Shown: positions 48,306-58,733 of the stretch, one piece after another
Numbering within the stretch: position 1 is the stretch's first letter
Layout: each line of letters begins with the position of its first letter
Assembly (NCBI RefSeq): GCF_021462225.1
Contig: NC_061817.1
Location: 3,966,751-4,030,750 of the forward strand
Direction of reading: 5' to 3'
Source: Girardinichthys multiradiatus
Taxonomy: Eukaryota > Chordata > Actinopteri > Cyprinodontiformes > Goodeidae
Length of the DNA: 64,000 nucleotides
Made by a program: the position numbers and the translations under genes
Notes under the pieces: generated by a model
Databases searched by the model: none
Told to the model about the DNA's origin: nothing
Seen by the model: only the letters and a program-made list of their open reading frames with translations

Positions 48306-49531
48306 ATGGAAACAAAGGGGAACACATTCGCTGACATTTCCGCAAAAATTGCTTCAAAGCTTCCCCTCACACTGAAAATGTCAGATCTCCTATTTATAGA
48401 CACAGATGTGCTGAAAGATTCACAACAATCTGCACCAGTTGCAGAAGTTAAATCTTGGCTGAATAGAGGGGTCATAAAAAAAAATGACATTTATCATTTG
48501 GAAAATAAACCAATATTACCAAAGAATTTATACAAGACGGCAGCCCATGCGACACACGGGGTTTCCCGTGTGTCGAAAGGGGAATGATATACATAGTAAA
48601 CTATCACTTCTACACGATAAATTTTTCTGACTACACAAAAAACCTTTGTAGATCATGTATTATCTGCTGCAAACATAATCCACAGGGAAACCTGAGACCC
48701 AAAAGAGGCCAATTCCCAGCAGCAATTCATCCCTTTCACACGATACACATGGATTTCATAGAGTTATCATGGTCAGGGGGAAAGAAATATTGCTTAGTGG
48801 TCATAGATGCATTTTCAAGGTGGGTTGAAATATACCCTGCAAAGCACTGTGATGCACTCACAATGGCAAAGAGTTTAGTGACACATTTCTTCCCCACATA
48901 TGGTATCCCACAAATCATAAGATCAGATAATGGGACTCATTTTGTAAATAATGTAATAGAATTGTGCTCTAAACGATTAGGGTTTCAGTTAAAAAACCAT
49001 TGCTCTTACCACCCACAATCTGCTGGGTTGGTTGAACGAACAAATGGAACAATAAAAAATAGATTAAGGAAAACAATGGAAGAAACAGGGAGGCCATGGC
49101 CCGAATGCCTATCCCTGGTTAAACTATGGATGAGAATAACTCCAAATCAAACTGGTCTCACTCCATTTGAAATAGTACATGGAAGACCTTTTCCATTGCC
49201 ATCAGAAATGGATGACATAGGAAAAGCACAGCAAGAAACATCACTAGCTGAATGGATGAATAAAATGTTACAAACAAAAGAAGCACACTTGTCCAGTAGT
49301 CTGCCAGTAAACTCTGCTCCAATTCCACAGAACAACCTGAGGCCTGGAGACCTGGTCCTGATTAAGACACTCCACAGAAAGGACTGGAGCACCCCCTGCT
49401 GGAAAGGGCCATACCGCGTTCTCCTGACCACACCGACAGCTCTGAAAATCGCAGAGAGACCATCCTGGATCCACAAGAGCCACTGTAAGCTAATATCACC
49501 GTTACAGGAGCCAAACCAACCGATGGGGTAA
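48306..49531 (+). pseudogene. ERV-C integrase, core almost intact
   Basis: The N-terminal part (48306-48587) has the His pair region, and the main frame (48584-49531, 315 codons) begins with CRSCIIC of the HHCC zinc site. The catalytic core has HMDFIEL, RSDNGTHF and LVERTNG, with 35 residues between the second Asp and the Glu (D,D35E). The C-terminal part ends with [14 protein letters not shown] and [10 protein letters not shown], the DNA-binding fold. The only break is the frame change between the two pieces near 48585. This is the best-preserved retroviral enzyme in the window. Confidence 0.85.
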
Positions 49532-49622
49532 CAGGGGAAGACGGCTACAAAGGGGCTGGTGACCCATAGGGCTCAGCATCTCAAACCGGTGAAGAAAACA
49601 ACTGACCTGTGCCCAACTTAGC

Positions 49623-51001
49623 ATGGCTTTTTGTAACATCTGGACAGGACTGATAAGCCTGAGCCTAATTCTGGTAGCAGGACTCTTTCTCTGTTTAAGG
49701 CAGGATCCACAGGATACGACATCACACGAGAAGAGATGGACACCGGACGGCTCTCATCTCAGACCCCTAAAGAAAGGAGGAGGACATCTGTTTCTGCAAA
49801 ACTATTGATATCGTTACGTGTATGAAACAGCTAAAGCACAAAATAAAACAGACTGTTATGTATGTTCTATCATGCCAGTTTATTCCCAGGGCCCTACAGT
49901 GTATGTGAGAAAAATGAATTTCACAGAAGCAGCATGTGCCTTTTCAATAGGACTCTGGGGGTATGCGAAGCGTACATATTTTATTGTTCCCGGTCAGAAC
50001 CTGACGAGAGGAGAAGGCATCCAAATGGTTGGTAAGGACAACAAAACGTACACAATATTACAACAATTCTCCTGCATATGCATGTGACCCACGTAACTGT
50101 ACATGTGACTCCAAGAAATGGCAGCCTCTGCACATCAGTAATAAGGGAAGAGCCACACCATTCGAAGCACATGCCAACGGAAACACATTCCATCACGATT
50201 GTTTGAGTAGAGAAAAGGAAAATTATTCTTCTATCTATATGGGTAACACCACACAGTGTGGAGGCACATGGGTCCCCAAAGGTAATAACAACCAAAATTG
50301 AACATACTGGGTCGAGGGGGTAGCTTGGTTATGCGGGAATAACGCTTATTTCATACTACCCCCGAATTGGTATGGGGTGTGTGCTCCAGTTTTCACATCT
50401 GACCACACTATAATACTCAGTAAGGTAACCCACCTTCCCCAAAAGGCTAAAGAGAGACATAGAAATGAAACCACACGACCCTATCTGGGGAACTAATGTC
50501 CCGGATGAATTTAAGCTTTGGCCAAAAGATGAGAAAGTGACACTATCTCTCCTTCCTTGACTAGATGTGGGGAAACTAATGCTGCGTGTGGAAACTTTAA
50601 GCTACCAATTAGGGCTGTTTTTGAATAATTCCATAATAGTAGAAGAGGGCCAAAACACAGAAATGAGCGCTATGCGAGCCATGATAATTCAGAACCGCAT
50701 GGCTTTGGATATTCTAACAGCATCAACGGGAGGCGTTTGCATTTTGTTGAGCACCTGTTGCACATATATCCCAGATAATATACATTCCTCAAATTTAACA
50801 GGAGCACTGAATAACCTGCGTAACCTGCAAAACGTCATGACACACGACCACCCGACTTCCAGCTCCTCTTGGCTAGACTGGATGCTCCAAGGGGGATGGA
50901 TGAATTGGGTTAAGATTTTCTTACTCGCCATAGCAGCATTCCTGATCATCCTGTGCACCTACGTCAGTATGTATTATCGAAAGAAGTTGCTATTTAAGTG
51001 A
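49623..51001 (+). pseudogene. ERV-C envelope, broken
   Basis: The env frame starts 92 bp after integrase with a hydrophobic signal segment (LISLSLILVAGLFLCL). The surface part carries a CYVC (CXXC) motif at about 49856 and several N-X-S/T sites. The transmembrane part (50567-51001) has an MIIQNRMALDIL-type heptad and immunosuppressive-like area, then CILLSTCC (one residue short of CX6CC), a Trp-rich stretch and a membrane helix (IFLLAIAAFLIILC) near the C-terminus. Frame breaks at about 49806, 50084, 50299, 50493 and 50560 split it into five or more pieces, so it is not translatable as one protein. Confidence 0.8.
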
Positions 51002-51173
51002 AAGGAGAAAAAGTACATTGATGACATGAACAAGGCTTGTTTTAATTATTTTACTTTTATTACATTTTGTTTTCTTTGATTTATTATATTGTTTTATTAT
51101 TATTGTACTCTACCATGGTTGATGGTCGCCTTGGGTGGAGGGGCGTGTGAGTATTTTTCCCAACAATATAATC

Positions 51174-51691
51174 TGTAATGACTTGGGGTTGTTTGGTTTT
51201 TGGTTTTTCCTTATGTTTTCACTGTTCATGTTTTGAATCATGTTTCTGTTTATTTTCCTGGTCATGCTTTTGTTTTGTCGTCTTGTTCATGTTTTGTCAA
51301 GTTTGGTTTTCGGATCTGGTTATGCTTTTGCTTAATGTTTTTCTAGTTTGTGTTCAAGAGTCTCTGTTTTGCTCCAGTCACGTTTCGTTCTGTTAATTAA
51401 GTTTATTCGGTTCACCTGCTTCAAGTTAATCTGTCTCCTTGCTCCACCTGGTTTTCATGCCATATATTCACACCTGTTCTGTTAGTCGTTGCGGAGACAT
51501 TTCTCATGCTCATGTCTTGTTCTCAAACCAAGTCTTGTTTTTTTGATCATGCCATGCCTGTCTCGCCTGCCCATTTGTTTTGTTCCTGCCTCCTGCTGTG
51601 AGTGAGTTTCTGTTATTAAACCTTTTTTCACTTACCATCACGCTGCCTGCTCGTCTGCATTCTGGGGTCCAATATCTTGCAAACCATGACA
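51174..51691 (+). mobile_element. Solo LTR (gypsy-like, 518 bp) inside ERV-C
   Basis: Interrupts the ERV-C region before the 3' LTR. ERV-B, uninterrupted, reads AATATAATCTG followed by the CCGTGGG stretch. Here ATAATC occurs on both sides (51168-51173 and 51692-51697), the insert starts TGTAATGAC and ends ACCATGACA, and it holds no coding frame. This is the footprint of an LTR element reduced to one LTR by recombination. Confidence 0.8.
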
Positions 51692-51788
51692 ATAATCTGC
51701 TTTCCGTCCGTGGGTTTTTTGCTCACACAGAGTGTTTTCTTTGACATGTATCTAATCATGACTTTATTCGCGATAAAAAAGGGGGGAC

Positions 51789-51992
51789 TGTTAGGGTTTG
51801 AAAACTTTTGTATTATTTATCACTCATGACTGTACTAAGTGCTTTTCCCTCCCACATGCCACAGAAAGGGAGATGGGGGAGAGGGGTGAGTTATGCTACT
51901 ATCAGCAACATCTGGTGGCTGCTCGTACCAGTCCCCACTCCCTCTCTGTTTAAAAGCAAAACACATGCACCCTAACCCTTCTGACCCCCCCC

Positions 51993-52023
<31 letters not shown>

Positions 52024-52200
52024 ACACACACCCTAAATGTCTCTTGAACTGTGTGTGAACCAGCATGTATAAATAAAGAGAAAGGGTGCCAACACTTTGT
52101 AGATTTGCACTGCAGTGTGAACTCCCTCTTGCGCAAGAAAAGAACAGAGACTCTGTGTCAATTTCTTTTTTCCTCTGAGTTGACTAATTAATACCTAACA
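51789..52200 (+). repeat. ERV-C 3' LTR
   Basis: A 412-bp LTR preceded by the polypurine tract AAAAAAGGGGGGAC, starting TGTTAGGG and ending CCTAACA, with the same end as the ERV-B LTR. It contains a C run plus CA repeat (51985-52031) and TATAAATAAA (52068-52077). The sequence 10 bp after it opens the ERV-A membrane-protein ORF. Confidence 0.88.
51985..52031. repeat. Poly-C plus (CA)n tract
   Basis: About 25 C followed by about 11 CA units, inside the ERV-C 3' LTR. Its length is likely unreliable in the assembly. Confidence 0.9.
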
Positions 52201-52209
52201 TTTATCGTC

Positions 52210-52890
52210 ATGACTACCAATCCCACCACTATCTCCGAGCCTGTCCAAGTGAGTACAGTGGAGTTTTATGCGCTTCTCTGTGGATGGCTATACTATTGCC
52301 ACACCGGAGCCTGGTCGGTCAGCCAACCATTACAGTTCTTCGTCGTGCTTCAAGGCTATGCTAAATTAATCTTTGGCCATTTCTGGATACGCAGATGGGA
52401 AGCGGCATTGTCGCTGTTTGCGTCCTATCTTTTGGGAAGGGTCAGTGTTGACTGGAGGAGAAGCCTGATGGTAGCGCTGTGGCTTTGTGTCGATACCATT
52501 GCTTTAGTGCTTGAGATACTGCTGAGCGGACCCCATGCCACCCGTCGTGCACCTGCTAAGATAATTACCGCAATAATGGAGGCACTCTTAGCTTTTGGCA
52601 TCATCGCCTATTTAGGGCAATTAACTCTCTCTCTCAAAAGACAAGGCAAATGGATTTGGCTCGCAAAATTAGCTAGCTTGGGGGCTTGGAGCTTAGGATG
52701 GGGAGTACTCTCTCTCCTTTATTGGCTGCAATTCACTTCTGATCTAGCCATTATGGTTTGGCTTATGACCTATGCAGCTTTCTTCCATTACTTAGCTGCT
52801 TCCCCCGATGCCTTGCTGAGTGACACTCAACCTCCACCTTTTCGCTCCCCTTGGCTGGCCGCCCAGAGACGGAACACAGAAGTAGTCTAG
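52210..52890 (+). CDS. Intact 226-aa multipass membrane protein of ERV-A
   Basis: ATG to stop without a break, in a region where almost every other frame is broken. The sequence shows about six or seven hydrophobic segments: roughly residues 17-35, 39-58, 64-79, 85-106, 116-140, 150-172 and 177-197. Charged loops lie between them (RRWEA, DWRRS, TRRAPAK, KRQGK), and the C-terminal tail is Pro-rich and soluble (PPPFRSPW, then a basic end). No N-glycosylation site lies in the loops. It sits after the env position and before the acidic accessory frame, the site of spumaviral accessory genes. I know no retroviral accessory protein of this shape. It could be a captured host gene. The function is unknown. 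Confidence 0.6.
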   Translation: MTTNPTTISEPVQVSTVEFYALLCGWLYYCHTGAWSVSQPLQFFVVLQGYAKLIFGHFWIRRWEAALSLFASYLLGRVSVDWRRSLMVALWLCVDTIALVLEILLSGPHATRRAPAKIITAIMEALLAFGIIAYLGQLTLSLKRQGKWIWLAKLASLGAWSLGWGVLSLLYWLQFTSDLAIMVWLMTYAAFFHYLAASPDALLSDTQPPPFRSPWLAAQRRNTEVV

Positions 52891-52970
52891 CACTACAGTC
52901 TGATTTTTGCCCGCTAGAACGCATTCTTCTATAATTAGTTAATCTCTTCGTTTAGTTTTTAACCCTGGAG

Positions 52971-53731
52971 GTGATTATCCAGGGTTCACATTATGTTCCT
53001 GAAAAATCCACTTACAGGCCTCCAATATATCTCTCCAGGACACAGTCTCCTGTTCCAGATGTGGAATTTCAGCCTCAGTGTTCAGATACATCTGGGTCAC
53101 ACCTGAGGCGCACTGGTGTCACCACTGTCTCTCTATCCCTGTCAACTATGCTACAGTGACAAGTGTTTTCTGCATTGAGGGTCTTGGAGATCTTCCCTAT
53201 ATCTCCATGGCTCCCCTGATTCGCCTCCTCGGGGCACCGAGGTCCAGGGATGCCAGGTGTCAATCACTACTGCAGAGAGCAGCTCTCAATCCTCTGTCAC
53301 CACCAAGAGCGTCACCTGCCAAACGTCTGCAGGTGATGATGAAGAGCAACACCAGCCGGTCTCGCTGGAGGAGCTAGTCTCCCAGACTTCTCCAACAGGT
53401 GACTCCATGCGTGAGGAGACGGGTCCTCCACAGCTGTCTGATGGCTTGCTGGCCAAGGTAATGTTGATGATCCCCCTCAACCCTTCTCCCCCCTTTCGCC
53501 CTTACCCCCAAGCCTCTTGCCTATCCATAGCACTGTTGACACCACCTCACAAGGGGAATCCACTGCTGATGGGTCTCCCTCACCACCTGTCCTCCGGAAG
53601 GAGCCTGTGTCACCTCCCCTTTTGATGCATGCTGACTTCATCGACGAGTTTGAGGTTCTCGACGTCTGGTCCCCGCCGCCAGTGCCCCGATCACCACATT
53701 ACTCAGACTACTTAGAAGATGAGGTCCTCTC
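52971..53731 (+). pseudogene. ERV-A accessory frame with acidic tail (split by ERV-D)
   Basis: Open pieces at 52971-53159, 53257-53625 and 53517-53731 in different frames. The middle piece is Ser/Thr/Glu rich (PVSLEELVSQTSPTGDS). The last is acidic with aromatic residues (FIDEFEVLDVW, HYSDYLEDEVL), the make-up of a transcription-activation domain. ERV-D interrupts it at 53731. The frame resumes in phase at 61138 and ends about eleven codons later at 61171, just before the polypurine tract. The position matches the transactivator gene of complex retroviruses such as spumaviruses. The function is inferred only. Confidence 0.45.
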
Positions 53732-54253
53732 TGTTGGAATAATTTAATATAGATTTATCTTATATTTTCTCCTATTCTTTAACTTGACTATTTGATCTTA
53801 TAACCTTTCATGATGTATGTGTGAGTAAAGGATGTGTGAGTTTGTCTGCAGGCAAAGATCATAAATGGAGCTGAACTAGCAGAGAAGGAAGCAGTCCAGT
53901 TGAGGAGGTCATAAAGATGAAGGCTGATTACACTCAACAAAAGTCACAACTGACCCTACCAGTTGTAGGAGACTGTGGGAAATGTGTTGTTAATGTATAA
54001 AGCTGTTTATGACCTGTTTACGATGCAGTTGTTGTTTTCCCCCATCCTTTAGAGAACAATGTTTTTGTAAACTAGGGACCCCCGAAAGACAATAAAAAGA
54101 GGAAGCGGTCGGATAGGCTTCAGAGCGGTGCGAGATCTGTAACTGAGCAAATCTTGACTGTCTCTCCTCGCAAAGCGAGTAAAAGGAACTAATACTTTGT
54201 CTCTCTTTTCTTTTTGTGTTGTTATAATATTGTTAGGTTGGTTAAACCTGACA
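53732..54253 (+). repeat. ERV-D 5' LTR
   Basis: A 522-bp LTR starting TGTTGGAATAAT and ending AACCTGACA. An AATAAAAAG near 54090 may act as poly(A) signal or TATA-like element. It matches 60618-61132. Confidence 0.92.
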
Positions 54254-54259
54254 TTAATT

Positions 54260-54279
54260 TGGTCCTTCGAGAGCCGGAT
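54260..54279 (+). other. ERV-D primer-binding site, tRNA-Tyr-like
   Basis: TGGTCCTTCGAGAGCCGGAT lies six bases after the LTR. It equals the complement of the tRNA-Tyr 3' end with two extra bases after TTCG. The same site type occurs in ERV-B. Confidence 0.6.
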
Positions 54280-54524
54280 TCCAACTACGCCTGATGATTC
54301 CAGCGGGTCGGTAGACTCCAGGAAAAGACCGTGCGCACGGCTGTTTTCAACAGGAAGACTGGATTTCGGCCCGCCCGCTGGAGTCTGACGGCTGACGGAA
54401 CTCTGAGAGAGAGAGGAGAGGACAAAGTGGTGAGTTGAATCTGGATTTAAAACAAAAGTGTGACGAATGACTGGGGGTCATTGCGTGAAGTGAAACCCTG
54501 TGAACCCTAGGCACTGACAGGTAA

Positions 54525-54646
54525 CAGCAGTGCGCCGGAGTTCTGCTTAAAGTATTAGTGAAAATACTGAAAATTCCGAGGTTATCAGCAGTGCGCCGGA
54601 GTTCTGCTTAAAGTATTAGTGAAAATACTGAAAATTCCGAGGTTAT
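54525..54646 (+). repeat. 61-bp tandem duplication in ERV-D leader
   Basis: Two exact 61-bp units (54525-54585 and 54586-54646). Each contains AGTATTAGTGAAAATACT, able to form a short hairpin. Further variants with the same AGTATT/AATACT stem follow to about 54811. Confidence 0.9.
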
Positions 54647-54722
54647 AGGGGACGACAGAGTCCTCTTAAGTATTAAGAAAGTAATACTAAAATTCCGTGT
54701 TTCCAGAACGGCGGAGTCTGTG

Positions 54723-54811
54723 TTTAAGTATTTTAAACAACAAAAAATACTAAGTAAAATCTGCATTTAAGTATTTTAAACAACAAAAAAATACTAAGTA
54801 AAATCTGCGTT
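54723..54811 (+). repeat. About 44-bp tandem duplication in ERV-D leader
   Basis: Two copies of a unit with TTTAAGTATTTTAAACAAC, an A run and ATACTAAGTAAAATCTGC, differing by one A in the run and one base. Each again has AGTATT...AATACT arms. Confidence 0.85.
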
Positions 54812-56280
54812 TAAATGTGTGTATGTGAGAAATAAATGGAGGATTTAAACCACTAGGTTTTACCTCATACCAAAAACAGTAGGATTGTAAGTGACTAACT
54901 TTTGTGGAAGCAAAGGCAAGAATTCTCCACTCGAAAGAGTTGAAGTGAGAATTACCACAAAAGGAGATTTTTCTGTCACCCTACTGAGCAGAATAATCCA
55001 GTATTTAGAATACCCTAGGTATTTATATGCTGGACCAAATTTAAATAAAAGAAATGGGAAAAGGGTGATTTAAATACACTAAAATGAATAATAATGTAAA
55101 GATTGGAAATTTATGGAAGCACAGGATCAAATTAAAATATTAAAATGAAAATATTTAAATAAATGGATAACCACATATCATTATGATGGTCGTTTAAACT
55201 CTAAAAAATTTGTTAATCTATAGGATGCAATAATTAAAAGTACATTAAAGTAAACGTGATTTAAGAAAAATGGACAAAGCAGTAATGTAGATGAGGATGT
55301 AGATTATTGCTTAAAGTAACTAAAAAGAGAGAAATGTGATGCAGGAGATAAGAATGGACGTTTTTGTGGAAAGCAGAAAAGGTCAGAGGGCTAAGAAGTA
55401 ATTTTTGATAGACTTGCAAAGTGGAACAGCAGGACAGAAGAAGGGGAGTAAAAGAGTAGGTGGAAAGTTTTTGTTTTGTACCAAAGATCTGATGAGGTTT
55501 GACAGGATTGGATGGGCTAAAATGAGTCCCTTTGGTGAATAAATCCATCCCCACCATGGCTGTACCTCATGTATGTTTTATTTGTGTTTATTTTTTATTA
55601 TTATTGTTTTGAGATGCTGAAGGCTGTTGATACAGCGTGTCACGAAGGTTCATGGCATGACATGGTTTTTTCTGTGTAACCTTAGAAAATATTTTACTCT
55701 TTTTAATAGCCAGAGTGAAACAAAATGAGGAATAACCTTTTGAAGAATATAGGATTAGACTGACAAAAGTGTTTAAAATACATAGTGGTCTACAATAAGC
55801 AAGGAGATTATTGACAGCAGTTAAAAAATGCACTACATGCTGGTTCCAGGGATGCAATTAATACCTGGGTAAGGAGATATTTTATAGGGTTCCCCACAGC
55901 AAATCTAGAAGACTATTTTAATCATGCCCTCCATGCAGAAAAAGTTATGAAGGAGATAAAAAAAAAAAAAAGAAATACATAAATAAATAAATAAATAAAT
56001 AGGCAACATCTTTTTTCAGCAAGAAGAAGAAGAAGAGCAGATTTATTAAAACAACAGAGGTAGAGAAAAAATTTAGAGGCAGAGGACAAAAACCGCAGGG
56101 GTCAGAGAGGAGTGAGCAGAGGAGATTACAGACAATACACATCAGGGTGTTGATGTTAAAAAAGGAGTAGGACCACCTTATTACCACTATTAACTGGATG
56201 TTCTGAATAAGCCACCCCTAGACGTAGGGACAGCTTTACTAACAGAAGGAAGAAATGTCATTACTCGACTACAAGATCAG
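54812..56280 (+). other. ERV-D gag/protease region, unrecognisable
   Basis: About 1.4 kb where gag and protease should be. Only short frames occur (for example 54891-55073). I see no CCHC knuckle and no DTG motif. Part is A-rich with a short AAAT repeat near 55976-56000. It is heavily decayed or deleted. Confidence 0.45.
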
Positions 56281-58590
56281 ATGACACCAGATGATATACA
56301 TATTACCATGTGGTATAAAAATACTCCTGGACAAGATAAAATTTATGAAGAAGTATTAAATAAAGTAACCCCTATAAAAGTCATGGTAACAATAATGAAT
56401 ACAGAAACTAGTGCATCCACAGGATTAATTAGAAAATTATTATTATGGACAGTGACAGTGCAGGAAGGGATACATTTGCATACAAAACAACAATGAGAAC
56501 TATTCCTTACTGAACAGGAGGAACAGTGTTTGAATGAAGTCACTGATAAGTTATGGTCAACAGACCCAACTGATGTGGGTTTAGTAAAGGAGCATTACCT
56601 GTCCAAATTAGAGCAAAAACAGAATACAGGCCCAGAATAAATAATACCCTTTGAAATATGATGCTCGTGAAGGAATAAAACCAGTAATAAAGGATTTAAT
56701 AACTGCAGGGGTGATAATAAAATGCGAGGATTCACCCTGTAACACCCCCATTTTTCCAGTTAAAAAACAAGCTCCATCAACAGGAAAGATAGGCAGTTCT
56801 GGTTTGCATTTACCTTTGAGGGACAAAGATATACTTATACCAGACTACCTCAAGGTTACTGTGAAAGTCCAACTATATACTTTCGGGAAATGAGTGCAAG
56901 TATGGCCAAGTTTGACCCTCCAGGAGGTAGTCAGGGTTGATTATATGTTGATGATGTGCTACTAGCCTCTCCTGATGAGGAGATTTGTAAAAATGATACA
57001 ATAGCATTATTAAAACATTTATCAGAAGAAGGACAAAGTTAGTAAAAAGAAACTTCAATTGTGTAAAAATGAGGTTAAATACTTAGGTCATAATCTTAGC
57101 GCAGGGGGACGCACAATTGTAGAAGAAAGAAAGACTGCAATATTACAAGTTCTAAAACCAGTAACAAAAAAGCAAATAATGTCCTTCCTTGGACTAATTA
57201 ATTATTGTAGAAACTGGGTGCCAAATTATGCAGAAATAGTAACTCCATTAAACAAACTAATGTATGAGGAAGAGCTGAAAATGACGTCTGAACTAAGATG
57301 GAGTGTAGAAGCTGAAGAAGCATTTACCAACATAAAACAAGTTCTAGTTTCCAGTACTGCTTTAGCATTACCAGATTATAGTAAACCGTTTGTTCAGATG
57401 GTAGATTGCAAGGGACATTTTATGACTTCAGTTCTGGTTCAACAACATGGAGATAAAATGAAAACAATAGCCTATTTCTTTTCAAAATTAGACAGTGTTG
57501 TGTGTGTGCAACCATATTATGTGAGAGCTGTAATTGCAGCCTAAAATGACAGTTGCAGTGCTGCAATAGTGTTGTTTCACCTTTTAACCTTAAGAGTTTC
57601 CCATGCAATTTCAGCATTAATACTGCAGAATTAGGAAAAAAAAAAAAAAGAAGAAAAAAAATTAGAAGTGATTTGCAGGATCACGAAATAGTTTATGTGA
57701 ATGATTTCTCTAAAAGATGAGAGGGAGAAGACACAAACAGGATATGCATTGGTGACAATGGATATAGTGTTAGAAAAGATGCAACAACAAAGCTCACTAC
57801 AGGAGATAGAAATGTGGAAAAAACATGGAGCTGAATTAAAAGATAAAAACTATATATGACCAGATAATAAACCTGTCCTACCAAAGAACCTATAAATGGA
57901 AGCAATATTTGAGCCATCGTGTTTTCATAATGTCTCAACAGGGGGGAATAGTAGGACAGATATATTAATATTATATAACATATTGATTAAATTCTAAAAT
58001 TCTTATTAAAAATTTTTTTTTGTAAAACATGTTTAGCATGTGTAAAACATTATCCACAAGGGAATTTAAGACAACGAAGGGGACAATTTGCAAAACTAAG
58101 ATACCCTTTTCAAACAATTCATATGGATTTTATTGAGTTAAATCACAGTGAAGTGAAAAAAGTTCTGTTTAGTCATTATAGATGCATTTTCTAAACAGAT
58201 AGAACTATTTCCAACTAAACATTACAACTACCTCAGGGTTAACACCCTATGAAATGTTATGTGGAAGACCATACAGATTACCACAGTTCAAAAATAAGTG
58301 GGAGTTAGATGAAGAAGCTAACCTAGCTGATTATATGAGGAGTATGTTAGAAAGCAACAGAAATATATTTAAGCTATGAGGAATGTTCTATTTCCCAGCA
58401 GGAAAACTAACTAGTGAAACCAGGAGACTGGGTGTTAATAAGGAGTGTAAAGAAGAAACATTGGTATTTCACCTAAGTGGGAGGATCCATATTAGTTATT
58501 ATTAACCACTGCAAGGGCAGTAAAATAGCTGAGAAATCAACCTGGATTCACCTTACACATTGTAAAAAGATCATTTCGGTTGAAAGCTCC
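56281..58590 (+). pseudogene. ERV-D pol remnant
   Basis: The linker piece 56281-56496 (MWYKNTPGQDK) matches the ERV-C linker. RT start at 56651-56790 (TPIFPVKKQ), a deletion of motif A, then YVDDVLLAS near 56944 with both catalytic Asp residues. The thumb and connection lie at 57059-57544 (SFLGLINYCRNWVPNY, LALPDYSKPF). RNase H is deleted. Integrase pieces around 58020-58240 show CKTCLACVKH of the zinc site and TIHMDFIEL with the first core Asp. A deletion then removes the rest of the core, leaving the C-terminal part to about 58590. Many stops. Confidence 0.75.
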
Positions 58591-58733
58591 GTCAGGGGAA
58601 GTGATTTATAGACTGATAATAGGGTGGACCCAGACATTTAGAGTCTGGAGAGATCCGAAAGTCAGTGAAGACAATTAAGACACTGGAACCATTTAGAGGA
58701 GTGAAAATTTCAGCCAAAATGATTTCTAGATGG

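Larger units (their letters stand above)
43686..52200 (+). mobile_element. ERV-C: endogenous retrovirus inside ERV-A
   Basis: Leader, gag, protease, RT, RNase H, integrase, env, polypurine tract and 3' LTR in the usual order. The 5' LTR and primer-binding site are absent, removed together with the Rex3 3' half and most of ERV-A env. A 518-bp solo LTR of another element sits between env and the 3' LTR. It is related to ERV-B (near-identical gag start and pol wording) and more distantly to ERV-D. Confidence 0.88.

Noticed and set aside
42224..48384. A second ERV-C provirus in tandem
   Set aside because: Block edges coincide with the gap and the Rex3 junction is shared. An assembly overlap is simpler.
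51178..51396. 72-codon Cys/Phe-rich ORF after ERV-C env
   Set aside because: Lies wholly within the solo LTR, which is non-coding.
54525..54811. CRISPR-like array
   Set aside because: Units are directly adjacent without unique spacers, and the DNA is eukaryotic. It is a tandem duplication in a retroviral leader.
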